Assembly: GCF_007677725.1 (NCBI RefSeq)
Contig: NZ_VEDF01000007.1
Span: forward strand, 19,438-83,437
DNA: 64,000 nt
From: Pseudomonas sp. URMO17WK12:I11
GTDB taxonomy: Bacteria > Pseudomonadota > Gammaproteobacteria > Pseudomonadales > Pseudomonadaceae
Direction: 5' to 3'
Below are positions 1 to 8,830 of this stretch, piece after piece. Under the pieces are notes generated by a model, which saw only the letters and a list, made by a program, of their open reading frames with translations, had not been told where the DNA came from and ran no database searches. Position 1 is the first letter of the stretch. Every line of letters begins with the position of its first letter. The translations under genes and the position numbers were made by a program.

Positions 1-3000
1 AGACGCAGATAGCGCTGGCCCTGCTCCTGACGCTCCCAGAATTGGTTGATCGCCGTGGCGATGCGCTGGCGGTCTGCCAAGGCCGACTGAGTCAATGGAT
101 TGCTCGAACTCGACGCCTGGGACCAGCCATCGATGGCATCGCGCATTTGCCGGCGTTCGCTGCGCACGCGTTCCAGACGTTCTTGCAAGGTGGCCGGTTG
201 GTCGACCGCTACCTGCGAGGTTTCCGGGCGTTCGTTGAGCAGCAAGCGCTGCAGGTGGGTTTCATTGATGGGATTGCCCTGCAGGGAAATCGCCGGGGCA
301 CGGGTAAGGGTGTCGGCCTCGTTGAGCAGGAAGGCGGGCAGCGAACTCAGGTTATTGTCCTGGAGGGCCAGGTGACCGATGCGCCCCAGGGCATCGCTGC
401 CGATTCCGATCGGCCACTGGCTCAGCTGCATGCGCTCGAGCCCCAGGTGCTCGAGGCTGAACAGATGGAAGCTGGGTCGATCGCCGCTTTGCTGCAAGCG
501 GTTGCCGCTCAGGTCCAGATAGCCAAGATGCTCAAGCCTAGCCAGCTCGTTGAGGTGGCTGCCAGACAACAGCAGGTTCTGGTTGGTCAGTGCCAGTCGC
601 TGTAGGTTGGGCAGCGCCGTGGGAATCGTCGGTAAGCTCGAGAGCAGCAGTGAAGGCGTCGCTCGAGGGTTGTAGGGCCGGCTGATTTCGAGGGACTGCA
701 GCTGCGGAACCAGGCCAAGCAGGCGTTGCATCAGGCGCTCGGTTTGGCCCCAGCCGGCCAGGGTGCCGCTGGGCAGGTCGATCAGGCGCAGACTGCGAAT
801 GCGCCGGTAGAAGAAGTCCGGCAAGGTCATTGGGATATCCGTCAGCGGCACGCCCTCTACGCTCAGCTCGGCATTGAGCGCATGCTCGTCCTCAAGAGCG
901 GTGTCGTACCAGTGCTGCATGATCGACTCCCGAAGGCTGTCATAGGCGCGCGCGGCCTGATCCGAGGCAGGCGAAATCGCTTCGCTCCAGTCTTCCAGCT
1001 GGCGCTCCAGCAGGTCGCGCTCGCCCAGCAGCGTGGTCAGGTGCTCGATGATTTGCAATCGGTTGCGCCCTTGACCGGCAATCGCCATCAGCACGTGCTC
1101 GGGCGATCTGCCGGTACGCTCAGGAATACCCGTGGCGCGGGCGGTTGCCAGCAGGTGCTGGCGGGTACTGCCTTCAGCGGCATCTTCACCGCTGCTCAGC
1201 GGGTAGCCCACACGGCCGTCGGCGAGGCGCATTGCAGGCCGGTAGCCAGGCCGGATCGGTTGCATGCCCAGTACTTGGCGCAACTCGGCGCGGGCAAGCA
1301 TGGGCTGTGTTCGAAGCAGATGCCGTAGGGCTGCAGCATCGTCGCAGCCCAGCTGCGCCATGGCCTCGGGCAGCGCCGCATGCAACGCTGCCGGAAGATC
1401 GGCGTAAGGTGCCACCGAAGCCCTGGGCTGATTGGCATCGTGCACGATGTAGCCGGCTTGCGCATGGCTCAGCGTGACGTAGGGACGCTCGTCGAGCGGC
1501 CCGAGAGTATGTTGCTGATCAGGCCAGTGGCTGCGTTGCAGCAATTGCACCTTGGTCTCGGCAGGCCACCCCGGCAGGGTTTGCAGTGTCTGCATGACGA
1601 GGCGATCACTGTCCCAGCCCTGTACGCCGACCAGATGAATACCTTCATAGGCGCGGGCCAGGCGGATCTGTTGCTGGTACGCGCGGATCTCCTCACCTAG
1701 GCGCAGTGGAATTTTTCCACCGTCCAGGTCTTGTCGTTCAGCGGCGCTCACACCGCTCAGCAGCTCATCGATGACAGGGCTTGGCAGGTGGGGATAAACG
1801 CGCTGCACCAAGGGGCTGGAGGGGTGTTCGGGGCTCGGCAACCGATCGTACGCCTTGGCGAATTCACTGTGCCAGGTGCTGCTGTCCGGCAGCTGGCGCA
1901 GGGTCTGGTCGATGGCGAAGCGCTGCAAGGTGTCTTCGAGCAAGGCTGGCAGGCGCAGGTTATCTGCCAGCGCGCGGCGCAGTACGTCTTCGTGGATGTC
2001 GCATACGTCCAGGATCCGTTGCAGCGTCTGCGAGTCGAACTGCGCGCTGAGATGGCCCATGCGCCGCATCAGCCTCGGGCCGTCCCAGGTGCGCGGCTGT
2101 TCGCTCTCCAGGACCCAGCTGCCGGCACCGTTGTGCAAGGCCTCGGGCTGATAGGCGTTGGTCCGAGTGGGGTGCTCCAGCCGATAGCCGGCGGCGCTCT
2201 TGTTGATTGCATAGACCCGGTTTTCCACGGGCAGCCAGGTCTTGCCGGCATGATGGATCAGGCCTGATGCATCCGGCGCCAGACCAGCAGGAAGCACCTG
2301 GTCGTGGGCAAAGGGCGCGAGGTCGGGCAGCCATAGGCGCTGCTCGCCATCAGGCGATTCAACGGGCTTGAGTTCCTCGATGAATGACGGGGTTTCTACC
2401 GGGATGTGTTCGACCACCGGCCGTTCGCCGCCCTGGCCAGCGCCAGCCAGAGCCGCCATCAGGGCGAGGTTGTCGATCACATCCATCAGGTAAGCCAGGG
2501 CCTGCTGGCGATCGCCGTCCAGCCAGCTGTCGATGCCCTCGAACGCTTCGTTGGCCAACTGCACGGCAGTGACACCGAGCATTACGGCGCCCAACGGTGG
2601 CAGGAACATCCCGGCGAAGTTAAGCACGTTGAGCGCGATGGCCTCGAAGTAGGCCAGGTGCCTTTGCGCGGTCTGCTGATCCTGGATCGCTGTAGGCACA
2701 GCATGAAACAGCCCATCGTCGCGCAAGCGTCGTTGCCGCTGGGTGGTGCGTTCTTCCAGCATCGACGCGGTGAATGGATGCACATGCAGGCGTACCTGCG
2801 CGTTTGGGTCGGGTACACGCTCCTTCAACTGCCCGCTGGCGTTCCAGGTGAAGGGCTCGAGGGTGTCGGCAAGTTTTTCCAGAAATGCATGCTTGTGCCG
2901 GTCGGACACCAGCAGCAGGCCCGCTGGCTGGCGCAATGCCGACAGGTGCCTGGCCAGGAAGGCCTCGGCATCGAGCCTGGAGGCGTGTTGTGTCAAAGGC

Positions 3001-3992
3001 TCAGGCAGACCGGGGAGATACAGTACCACCCAGCCGTCGTAGGGGTAGGTCGGCCCAGGCGGGAAGCGCCCGCCACCACTGGGGATGCGCGCATCGATGC
3101 CGATGGTCATGGCGCCGGTAAGGGGCGTCTGCAGCACCTCGATGGTGCCGCACAGCAATGTACGCCCGTCGAGCTTGACCGGCTCGTCGCTGCCGAGCTT
3201 GAGCAGGGTGTCGTGGATGAACCGGTCGATCTTGCCGCGCAGCAGGGCGAGGTGCACCTGCAGTTTGAACGCCGAACGTTCGGCTGCGCTGAACACCTCG
3301 CGCACAGCCTCGGCATCGACGTGCCCGGCCGGTGGGTCGAGGGCATCGAGCATGAGCTGGTACTTGCCGCCGAGATCCAGCTCGCGTGCCAGGGCGGCGA
3401 ATTCTTCGGCGGCAATGGCCAGCGGCGTGGCTGTGGATAACAGGCTGACATCGTTGCTGTCGAGCAAGCGCGAGGCCTGATCGCCGGCTTTCAAGCCGTC
3501 CGGCTGGGCTTCGGAGGCCTCGAAGTTCTGCAGGGCGCTGTGCAGCAAGGACTGCGTCGCCAGCTGCAAGGCGCGGGCCGAAGTGGCGAAGGGATCGTCG
3601 CCCGGGCTGCCCAGTGCGGTTTTCAACGAGGCGGCACGGCTCAGGTTCATCAAGTAAGTGTTCGACACATCAAGCTTCAGCTCGAAGCGTTTCTCCAAGG
3701 CCGCCGTCAGCACGCCCGTGGCGTAAGGCTCCAGGGCGGGTACGCTGGCCAGCAGCGCCTTGAGCGCGGCCTCGGCGTGCAGGTGTTCGGCATATGTGCT
3801 CATCAAGGCCTTGGCCACGTCGGGATTGGCCAGGCAAGCAGCTTCCAGTTGCCGGTCGCGCTGATCGCTCGACTGGCGCATCAGTTGCCGATGTTCAGGT
3901 TCAAGGGTAATCAGCCAATCGGGGACTTTGCTGCTGACCAGTTGCTGGAAAGGACTGATGGCGCTGACTTCAGGGTGGGCCGGATCGATCAT
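1..3992 (-). CDS. Giant toxin/effector-like LRR protein, partial (C-terminus beyond window)
   Basis: The frame is open from an ATG at 3992 to the window edge, about 1330 codons, with no stop, so the C-terminus is missing. The protein starts MIDPAHPEVS. Its N-terminal ~650 residues closely match the neighbouring gene at 4082-8683 and resemble the dermonecrotic-toxin-like (DUF6543-type) proteins common in Pseudomonas. A hydrophobic pair of helices lies around residues 450-520 (AYFEAIALNVLNFAGMFLPP). Leucine-rich repeats follow from about residue 1080 (LGYLDLSGNRL, GHLALQDNNLSSLP). Some Pseudomonas relatives end in a NEL-type E3 ligase domain; whether this one does cannot be seen. No signal peptide is visible. 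The product is probably a secreted or injected host- or competitor-directed protein; this is inference from family resemblance. Substrate and secretion route are unknown. The start is supported by alignment with the paralogue's start. Confidence 0.8.
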   Translation of the reverse strand, partial: MIDPAHPEVSAISPFQQLVSSKVPDWLITLEPEHRQLMRQSSDQRDRQLEAACLANPDVAKALMSTYAEHLHAEAALKALLASVPALEPYATGVLTAALEKRFELKLDVSNTYLMNLSRAASLKTALGSPGDDPFATSARALQLATQSLLHSALQNFEASEAQPDGLKAGDQASRLLDSNDVSLLSTATPLAIAAEEFAALARELDLGGKYQLMLDALDPPAGHVDAEAVREVFSAAERSAFKLQVHLALLRGKIDRFIHDTLLKLGSDEPVKLDGRTLLCGTIEVLQTPLTGAMTIGIDARIPSGGGRFPPGPTYPYDGWVVLYLPGLPEPLTQHASRLDAEAFLARHLSALRQPAGLLLVSDRHKHAFLEKLADTLEPFTWNASGQLKERVPDPNAQVRLHVHPFTASMLEERTTQRQRRLRDDGLFHAVPTAIQDQQTAQRHLAYFEAIALNVLNFAGMFLPPLGAVMLGVTAVQLANEAFEGIDSWLDGDRQQALAYLMDVIDNLALMAALAGAGQGGERPVVEHIPVETPSFIEELKPVESPDGEQRLWLPDLAPFAHDQVLPAGLAPDASGLIHHAGKTWLPVENRVYAINKSAAGYRLEHPTRTNAYQPEALHNGAGSWVLESEQPRTWDGPRLMRRMGHLSAQFDSQTLQRILDVCDIHEDVLRRALADNLRLPALLEDTLQRFAIDQTLRQLPDSSTWHSEFAKAYDRLPSPEHPSSPLVQRVYPHLPSPVIDELLSGVSAAERQDLDGGKIPLRLGEEIRAYQQQIRLARAYEGIHLVGVQGWDSDRLVMQTLQTLPGWPAETKVQLLQRSHWPDQQHTLGPLDERPYVTLSHAQAGYIVHDANQPRASVAPYADLPAALHAALPEAMAQLGCDDAAALRHLLRTQPMLARAELRQVLGMQPIRPGYRPAMRLADGRVGYPLSSGEDAAEGSTRQHLLATARATGIPERTGRSPEHVLMAIAGQGRNRLQIIEHLTTLLGERDLLERQLEDWSEAISPASDQAARAYDSLRESIMQHWYDTALEDEHALNAELSVEGVPLTDIPMTLPDFFYRRIRSLRLIDLPSGTLAGWGQTERLMQRLLGLVPQLQSLEISRPYNPRATPSLLLSSLPTIPTALPNLQRLALTNQNLLLSGSHLNELARLEHLGYLDLSGNRLQQSGDRPSFHLFSLEHLGLERMQLSQWPIGIGSDALGRIGHLALQDNNLSSLPAFLLNEADTLTRAPAISLQGNPINETHLQRLLLNERPETSQVAVDQPATLQERLERVRSERRQMRDAIDGWSQASSSSNPLTQSALADRQRIATAINQFWERQEQGQRYLR
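1921..3675. repeat. Direct repeat, copy 1: patchwork of near-identical blocks shared by the two LRR toxin genes
   Basis: This stretch aligns with 6612-8366 at a constant offset of 4691 bases. Near-identical DNA is seen at about 1921-2310, 2346-2690, 3010-3118 and 3228-3675. More diverged DNA lies between the blocks (about 2691-3010 and 3119-3227). Sequence on the C-terminal side (1-1910) is homologous but clearly diverged. The pattern suggests gene conversion or recombination between tandem copies. Confidence 0.85.
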
Positions 3993-4022
3993 GGGGCAAT
4001 CTCGTGTCATGTGAGTTGCCCC
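3993..4022 (-). promoter_or_regulatory. Leader hairpin abutting the start codon of the partial LRR toxin gene
   Basis: On the plus strand GGGGCAA (3993-3999) and TTGCCCC (4016-4022) form a perfect 7-bp inverted repeat directly upstream of the ATG. In the transcript the weak purine-rich ribosome-binding stretch lies in the loop. The paralogue at 8684-8712 has the same structure, with the outer pair changed from G-C to C-G. This could be an RNA element controlling translation or a DNA operator. Confidence 0.6.
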
Positions 4023-4054
4023 ATGCTATTTAGCCGTCCTGGCGGGCTGTATAT

Positions 4055-4065
4055 AAGATCATCTT
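4055..4065. promoter_or_regulatory. Conserved palindrome AAGATCATCTT upstream of the partial LRR toxin gene
   Basis: A perfect palindrome of 5-bp arms around one base lies 63 bases from the start codon. The paralogous gene has AAGATGATCTT at 62 bases. On the minus strand TTATAT follows it closely and may be a -10 element. A dimeric regulator site is possible. Confidence 0.45.
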
Positions 4066-4081
4066 GGCGGTGGGCGTCGCT

Positions 4082-7000
4082 CTACCCTGGCCTGAAACCG
4101 TGCGGCAGATACAGCCTTGGCGCGCCCTCTGCCTGGCCAAGCAACTGCCGTGCATGGTCATCCAGCGGGTTTCCAGCGAGCGCGACAATCGTGCGTTCAC
4201 CCTCCAGGGTGTTGGCCGCCAGAACTTCGGCAGGCACGTGGGTCAGCAGATTGTCGCCGAGGTCGAGCAATTGCGTAGGCATCACGTCGTATAACCAAGC
4301 AGGCCACGCCTCTAGTCCGGTGTCGGCCAAGGTCAGCTGGTTCAGCCGGCGCTGCACCTGCACTGGCGCAACCAGGTCAGCGCTCAGGCGGTTGCCGGTC
4401 AGGTCCAGCAATTCCAGCGCTGGCAGGCGCAGCAGCAGTTCCAGCGTGGCGTTATCGATGACCAGGCCTTGGCCAACCAGCTCCAGTTCCGTCAAGGATG
4501 GCAGATGAACCAAGGCTTGCGGGACGCTGTGCAAGGCCTGGACATTGTCGTACAGCGCTAGGGTGACCAAGCGCGGAAACTGCCGCAGGCAACTGTCGAG
4601 CTGCTGCCGGCTCGCATCCAGTCCTTCCAGGATCAGATGATCGACATGCTCGGTATAGAAGGCAGGCAACTGAGGCGGGAAGTCTTCAAGCCGCACATCC
4701 AGCAAATGCAGCGGTGCACGGCCTAACTGGCGAACCCGCGCTTCCCAGAAATCGCTGAGATCGGTCGCGGTTTGCACTCTGCTGGCGGGTCCCTGCAGCG
4801 CCCACTGGTGCAGCGATGCTCGCAGCTCGATGCGCTGCGCCTGAAGAGTCGCCAGGTTGGCTTGAATGGGCGCCGACAGATCCAGGTTGAACACGAATGC
4901 CCGCGGCAGGCCGTCCTGGCTGAAGGCCAGGTGCTGTACCAGCGCCTCGGGCAACGGGTTGGCTTCAAGGGTGATCACGGTGCCAGGCCCTGCGCTCGGC
5001 GGGTTGAGTCTGAGGTAGCCCGGCACGGTGACAAGCGCATTCTCGCGTAGGGACAGGTACGCCACCTGGGCCATGAGGTCGGCGTTCAGCCATTGCGGCC
5101 ACTGCATGAGCGACATGCGTTCCATGCCCAGATACTGCAAGCGCCATGCACTGGGCACGAATTCCCCTCCCTGGGCCAGCAGATTGCCGCCCAGGTCCAG
5201 CAGATCGAGGCGGGGCATGCGGGCCAGTCGATCGATTGCCTCTGGCGTCAGTAAGAGATTCTGGTTGATCAGGCGCAATTCTCTGAGCTGCGTAAAGTAC
5301 GTGACGAGCAGATCCAGGTTGGCCTGTAGCTCGAACGGCGGTGCTTCAGCGGCGAAGGGACGATCGATTTCCAGCATCTGCACATTTGGAAAATGCCGGA
5401 ACAGGTTTTCCAGCACTGCTCTGACGCGAGCATTGGGAAGATTGCCTGCCGGCGCATGGTCGATGGCGATGTCGTCCAGGTGCAGATGCCGAACCCCTTC
5501 GCCATAGCCAGGCGGGAAGTCGGTCGGGAACTCGGACAGGAACGTCTGGTTCAGGTACAGGGTGCCGTGTCCTGCATCGAATTCCGGAACGGCGGCGTGC
5601 ATCCAGTGAGTCCACAAGGCATTTTCCAGGGTGTCGCGGCTGTAGCTGCTGAAGTTGGCATCGGCAATCGCGGGTGGGCTGGCGCGCCATTGATCCAGAC
5701 TGGCCTGCAAGGTGACGGCACTGTCGGCCAGCTGTGCGAGCCTTGCATCGGCTTGCTCGTCGCTCAACGGCAGTTCCTGCAAGGCGCTGAGCAACTGGTT
5801 GGCGGTGGCGGGCGCGACGCCTATCTGGGTAAGCCGGACATACAGGCGAGTGAATCGGTCGAGCAGCGACAGGTCATCGACCCAGGGGGTGGGGCTCAAC
5901 CGATAGCCGATCCGGCCATCGGCCAAGCGCATGGGCGATCTGAAGCTGGCCCGCTGCATGCCCAGCTGCTTGCGCAACATCCAGCGCGACAGATGCGGCC
6001 CCTGACGTAAACGTTCGAGCAACGCAGGAGCAGTGGCCAGTTCAGGGTCGTTCAATGCGTCGCACAGCGCGTGGGCCAGCGTGGCGTGCTGCTTGGCCAC
6101 TGGCTCGGCGGGGAAGGGGGCAGTGCTGGTGTAGGCCGATCCGTAGCGCGTCACCAGGCGTACGGTCGCTGCCTGGTCATCGCCGATACTGGCGATAAGG
6201 CGCGGCTGGAACCTGCCTTCGTGCAGCTCGATCTTCAGGCCCTGGGGCATGCTCGGCAATTGGGCAACGCTGTACAGCATCAGCAGGTCCGTGTCTTCGC
6301 TGTGCACTGCCTGCAGATACAAGCCTTCATAAGCGCGCGCCAGGCGAATCTGCTGTTGGTAAAGGCGTACCTCTTCGCCCAGGCGCTTGGGCACCTTGCC
6401 CTGGGCGAGGGCCTGCACCTCGCTCGCCGAGGCCTGGCGCAGCAGTTCGTCGATGATTGGGGTGGGAAGGTTTGGGTAGATTCGCGTGATCAAGTCGGCG
6501 TGAGGGGACTGGCTAGCGGGCAGCGAACGATACTGGCGCAAGAATTCGGCATTGAGCTGAGCGGTCGAGCCGTGCGGATTCGCCGCCTCGATGGCGCTGT
6601 GGAGCCCGAAGCGCTGCAAGGTGTCTTCGAGCAAGGCTGGCAGGCGCAGGTTATCTGCCAGCGCGCGGCGCAGTACGTCTTCGTGGATGTCGCATACGTC
6701 CAGGATCTGTTGCAGCGTCTGCGAGTCGAACTGCGCGCTGAGATGGCCCATACGCCGCATCAGCCTCGGGCCGTCCCAGGTGCGCGGCTGTTCGCTCTCC
6801 AGGACCCAGCTGCCGGCACCGTTGTGCAAGGCCTCGGGCTGATAGGCGTTGGTCCGAGTGGGGTGCTCCAGCCGATAGCCGGCGGCGCTCTTGTTGATTG
6901 CATAGACTCGGTTTTCCACGGGCAGCCAGGTCTTGCCGGCATGATGGATCAGGCCTGATGCATCCGGCGCCAGGCCTGCAGGGAGCACGTGGTCATGGGC

Positions 7001-8683
7001 GAAGGGCGCGAGGTCGGGCTGCCACAGCCGCTGCTCGCCATCAGGCGATTCAACGGGCTTGAGCTCCTCGATGAATGACGGGGTTTCTACCGGGATGTGT
7101 TCGACCACCGGCCGTTCGCCGCCCTGGCCAGCGCCTGCCAGAGCCGCCATCAGGGCGAGGTTGTCGATCACGTCCATCAGGTAAGTCAGGGCCTGCTGGT
7201 GATCGCCGTCCAGCCAGCTGTCGATGCCCTCGAACGCTTCGTTGGCCAACTGCACGGCAGTGACACCGAGCATTACGGCGCCCAACGGTGGCAGGAACAT
7301 CCCGGCGAAGTTAAGCACGTTGAGCGCGATGGCCTCGAAGTAGGCCAGGTGCCTTTGCGCGGTCTGCTGATCCTGGGCAGCGGTGGGCACAGCATGAAAC
7401 AGCCCATCATCGCGCAAGCGCTTTTGCCGCTGGGTGGTGCGTTCTTCCATTATCGGCTTGGTGAAGGGGTGCACGTGCAGCCGTACTCGGGCATTGACGT
7501 CGGGCCTGCGCACTTTGAATTGACCCGTTTCGTCCCAGGTATAGGGTTCGAGCGTATCGGCGAGCTTTCCCAGAAAAGTGCTTCGGTCGCGGTCGGGCAG
7601 CAGTCCAGGGGCGCCGGGCTGCTTGAGCGCTGGCAGCTGCCGGGTCAGGAAAGCCTCAGCTTCGTCCCTGGAACCATGCTGCGTCAGAGGCTCAGGCATG
7701 CCAGGCAAGTACAGCACCACCCAGCCGTCATAGGGGTAGGTCGGCCCAGGCGGGAAGCGCCCGCCACCACTGGGGATGCGCGCATCGATGCCGATGGTCA
7801 TGGCGCCGGTGAGAGTGGTATGCATCAGCTCGATGGCACCGCACAACAGCGAGCGCCCGTTGAGCTTGACCGGCTCGTCGCCGCCGAGCCGGAGCAAACT
7901 GTCGTGGATCAGCGGGTCGATCTTGCCGCGCAGCAGGGCGAGGTGCACCTGCAGTTTGAACGCCGAACGTTCGGCTGCGCTGAACACCTCGCGCACAGCC
8001 TCGGCATCGACGTGCCCGGCCGGTGGGTCGAGGGCATCGAGCATGAGCTGGTACTTGCCGCCGAGATCCAGCTCGCGTGCCAGGGCGGCGAATTCTTCGG
8101 CGGCAATGGCCAGCGGCATGGCTGTGGATAACAGGCTGACATCGTTGCTGTCGAGCAGGCACGAGGCCTGGTCGCCGGCTTTCAAGCCGTCCGGCTGGGC
8201 TTCGGAGGCCTCGAAGTTCTGCAGGGCGCTGTGCAGCAAGGACTGGGTCGCCAGCTGCAAGGCGCGGGCCGAAGTGGCGAAGGGATCGTCGCCCGGGCTG
8301 CCCAGTGCGGTTTTCAACGAGGCGGCACGGCTCAGGTTCATCAAGTAAGTGTTCGACACATCAAGCTTCAGCTCGAAGCGTTGCTCCAAGGCCGCCGTCA
8401 GCAAGCCCGTGGCGTAAGGCTCCAGCGCGGGAACGCCGGCCAGCAGCGCCTTGAGCGCGGCCTCGGCGTGCAGGTGTTCGGCATACGTGCTCATCAAGGC
8501 CTTGGCCACGTCGGGGTTGGCCAGGCAAGCAGCTTCCAGTTGCCGGTCGCGCTGATCGCTCAACTGGCGCATCAGTTGCCGATGTTCAGGTTCAAGGGTA
8601 GTCAGCCAGTCGGGGACTTTGCTGCTGACCAGGCGTTGGCGGGGATCAATGTCGCGGGCTACAGGTTTGGCATGATCGAACAT
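4082..8683 (-). CDS. Giant toxin/effector-like LRR protein (1533 aa)
   Basis: The frame stays open upstream to 9832, but that part overlaps pip antisense. The start is placed at the ATG at 8683 (MFDHAKPVARD), which aligns with the start of the neighbouring paralogue and follows an AAGAG stretch. The N-terminal half resembles the dermonecrotic-toxin-like (DUF6543-type) family, with hydrophobic helices near residues 450-520. Two leucine-rich-repeat blocks follow, about residues 1065-1250 (LDLLDLGGNLL, AYLSLRENALVTVP) and 1330-1525 (LELLDLTGNRL, QLLDLGDNLLTHVP). The protein stops right after the second block, so no NEL-type ligase or other C-terminal enzyme domain is visible. No signal peptide is seen. 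A role in host or competitor interaction is inferred from family and architecture only. Only 89 bases separate it from the partial copy, and the leader is homologous, so the duplication included the promoter. Confidence 0.85.
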   Translation of the reverse strand: MFDHAKPVARDIDPRQRLVSSKVPDWLTTLEPEHRQLMRQLSDQRDRQLEAACLANPDVAKALMSTYAEHLHAEAALKALLAGVPALEPYATGLLTAALEQRFELKLDVSNTYLMNLSRAASLKTALGSPGDDPFATSARALQLATQSLLHSALQNFEASEAQPDGLKAGDQASCLLDSNDVSLLSTAMPLAIAAEEFAALARELDLGGKYQLMLDALDPPAGHVDAEAVREVFSAAERSAFKLQVHLALLRGKIDPLIHDSLLRLGGDEPVKLNGRSLLCGAIELMHTTLTGAMTIGIDARIPSGGGRFPPGPTYPYDGWVVLYLPGMPEPLTQHGSRDEAEAFLTRQLPALKQPGAPGLLPDRDRSTFLGKLADTLEPYTWDETGQFKVRRPDVNARVRLHVHPFTKPIMEERTTQRQKRLRDDGLFHAVPTAAQDQQTAQRHLAYFEAIALNVLNFAGMFLPPLGAVMLGVTAVQLANEAFEGIDSWLDGDHQQALTYLMDVIDNLALMAALAGAGQGGERPVVEHIPVETPSFIEELKPVESPDGEQRLWQPDLAPFAHDHVLPAGLAPDASGLIHHAGKTWLPVENRVYAINKSAAGYRLEHPTRTNAYQPEALHNGAGSWVLESEQPRTWDGPRLMRRMGHLSAQFDSQTLQQILDVCDIHEDVLRRALADNLRLPALLEDTLQRFGLHSAIEAANPHGSTAQLNAEFLRQYRSLPASQSPHADLITRIYPNLPTPIIDELLRQASASEVQALAQGKVPKRLGEEVRLYQQQIRLARAYEGLYLQAVHSEDTDLLMLYSVAQLPSMPQGLKIELHEGRFQPRLIASIGDDQAATVRLVTRYGSAYTSTAPFPAEPVAKQHATLAHALCDALNDPELATAPALLERLRQGPHLSRWMLRKQLGMQRASFRSPMRLADGRIGYRLSPTPWVDDLSLLDRFTRLYVRLTQIGVAPATANQLLSALQELPLSDEQADARLAQLADSAVTLQASLDQWRASPPAIADANFSSYSRDTLENALWTHWMHAAVPEFDAGHGTLYLNQTFLSEFPTDFPPGYGEGVRHLHLDDIAIDHAPAGNLPNARVRAVLENLFRHFPNVQMLEIDRPFAAEAPPFELQANLDLLVTYFTQLRELRLINQNLLLTPEAIDRLARMPRLDLLDLGGNLLAQGGEFVPSAWRLQYLGMERMSLMQWPQWLNADLMAQVAYLSLRENALVTVPGYLRLNPPSAGPGTVITLEANPLPEALVQHLAFSQDGLPRAFVFNLDLSAPIQANLATLQAQRIELRASLHQWALQGPASRVQTATDLSDFWEARVRQLGRAPLHLLDVRLEDFPPQLPAFYTEHVDHLILEGLDASRQQLDSCLRQFPRLVTLALYDNVQALHSVPQALVHLPSLTELELVGQGLVIDNATLELLLRLPALELLDLTGNRLSADLVAPVQVQRRLNQLTLADTGLEAWPAWLYDVMPTQLLDLGDNLLTHVPAEVLAANTLEGERTIVALAGNPLDDHARQLLGQAEGAPRLYLPHGFRPG
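6612..8366. repeat. Direct repeat, copy 2 of the LRR toxin gene pair
   Basis: Counterpart of 1921-3675 at a constant offset of 4691. The offset is the same at every block checked, so neither copy carries a net frameshift relative to the other across this stretch. Confidence 0.85.
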
Positions 8684-8712
8684 CGGGCAATCTCTTGGCA
8701 GGGGATTGCCCG
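8684..8712 (-). promoter_or_regulatory. Leader hairpin abutting the start codon of the LRR toxin gene
   Basis: CGGGCAAT (8684-8691) and ATTGCCCG (8705-8712) form a perfect 8-bp inverted repeat around a 13-base loop that contains the AAGAG ribosome-binding stretch on the transcript. It matches the structure at 3993-4022, including a compensating change of the outermost pair. Confidence 0.6.
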
Positions 8713-8744
8713 ATGCTATTGAGCTGCCTGCACCGGCTGCACAT

Positions 8745-8755
8745 AAGATGATCTT
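8745..8755. promoter_or_regulatory. Conserved palindrome AAGATGATCTT between the LRR toxin gene and pip
   Basis: Perfect 5-1-5 palindrome, 62 bases from the toxin gene start and 76 bases before pip. Its counterpart is at 4055-4065. It could serve either divergent gene, but conservation with the other toxin leader points to the toxin gene. Confidence 0.45.
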
Positions 8756-8830
8756 GCGCAGACGCATGCTCAAAGCGCAATTCAGGTTTATGATGGCCCA
8801 CGGCCGACCCAACCTCACACGGAGTGCGCG

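Noticed and set aside
1..1000. NEL-type ubiquitin-ligase domain in the partial LRR protein
   Set aside because: Only LRR and helical sequence is visible before the window edge; no catalytic-Cys motif could be identified.
1921..3228. Possible frameshift in the partial toxin gene relative to its paralogue
   Set aside because: The offset between copies is 4691 at all blocks checked, equal to the difference between the two start codons, so the frame is intact.
2406..8131. Two long plus-strand open frames (2406-3440 and 7097-8131) of identical length opposite the toxin genes
   Set aside because: They are antisense shadows of the near-identical N-terminal halves of the two minus-strand genes. Their equal length reflects the duplication, and their composition is not protein-like.
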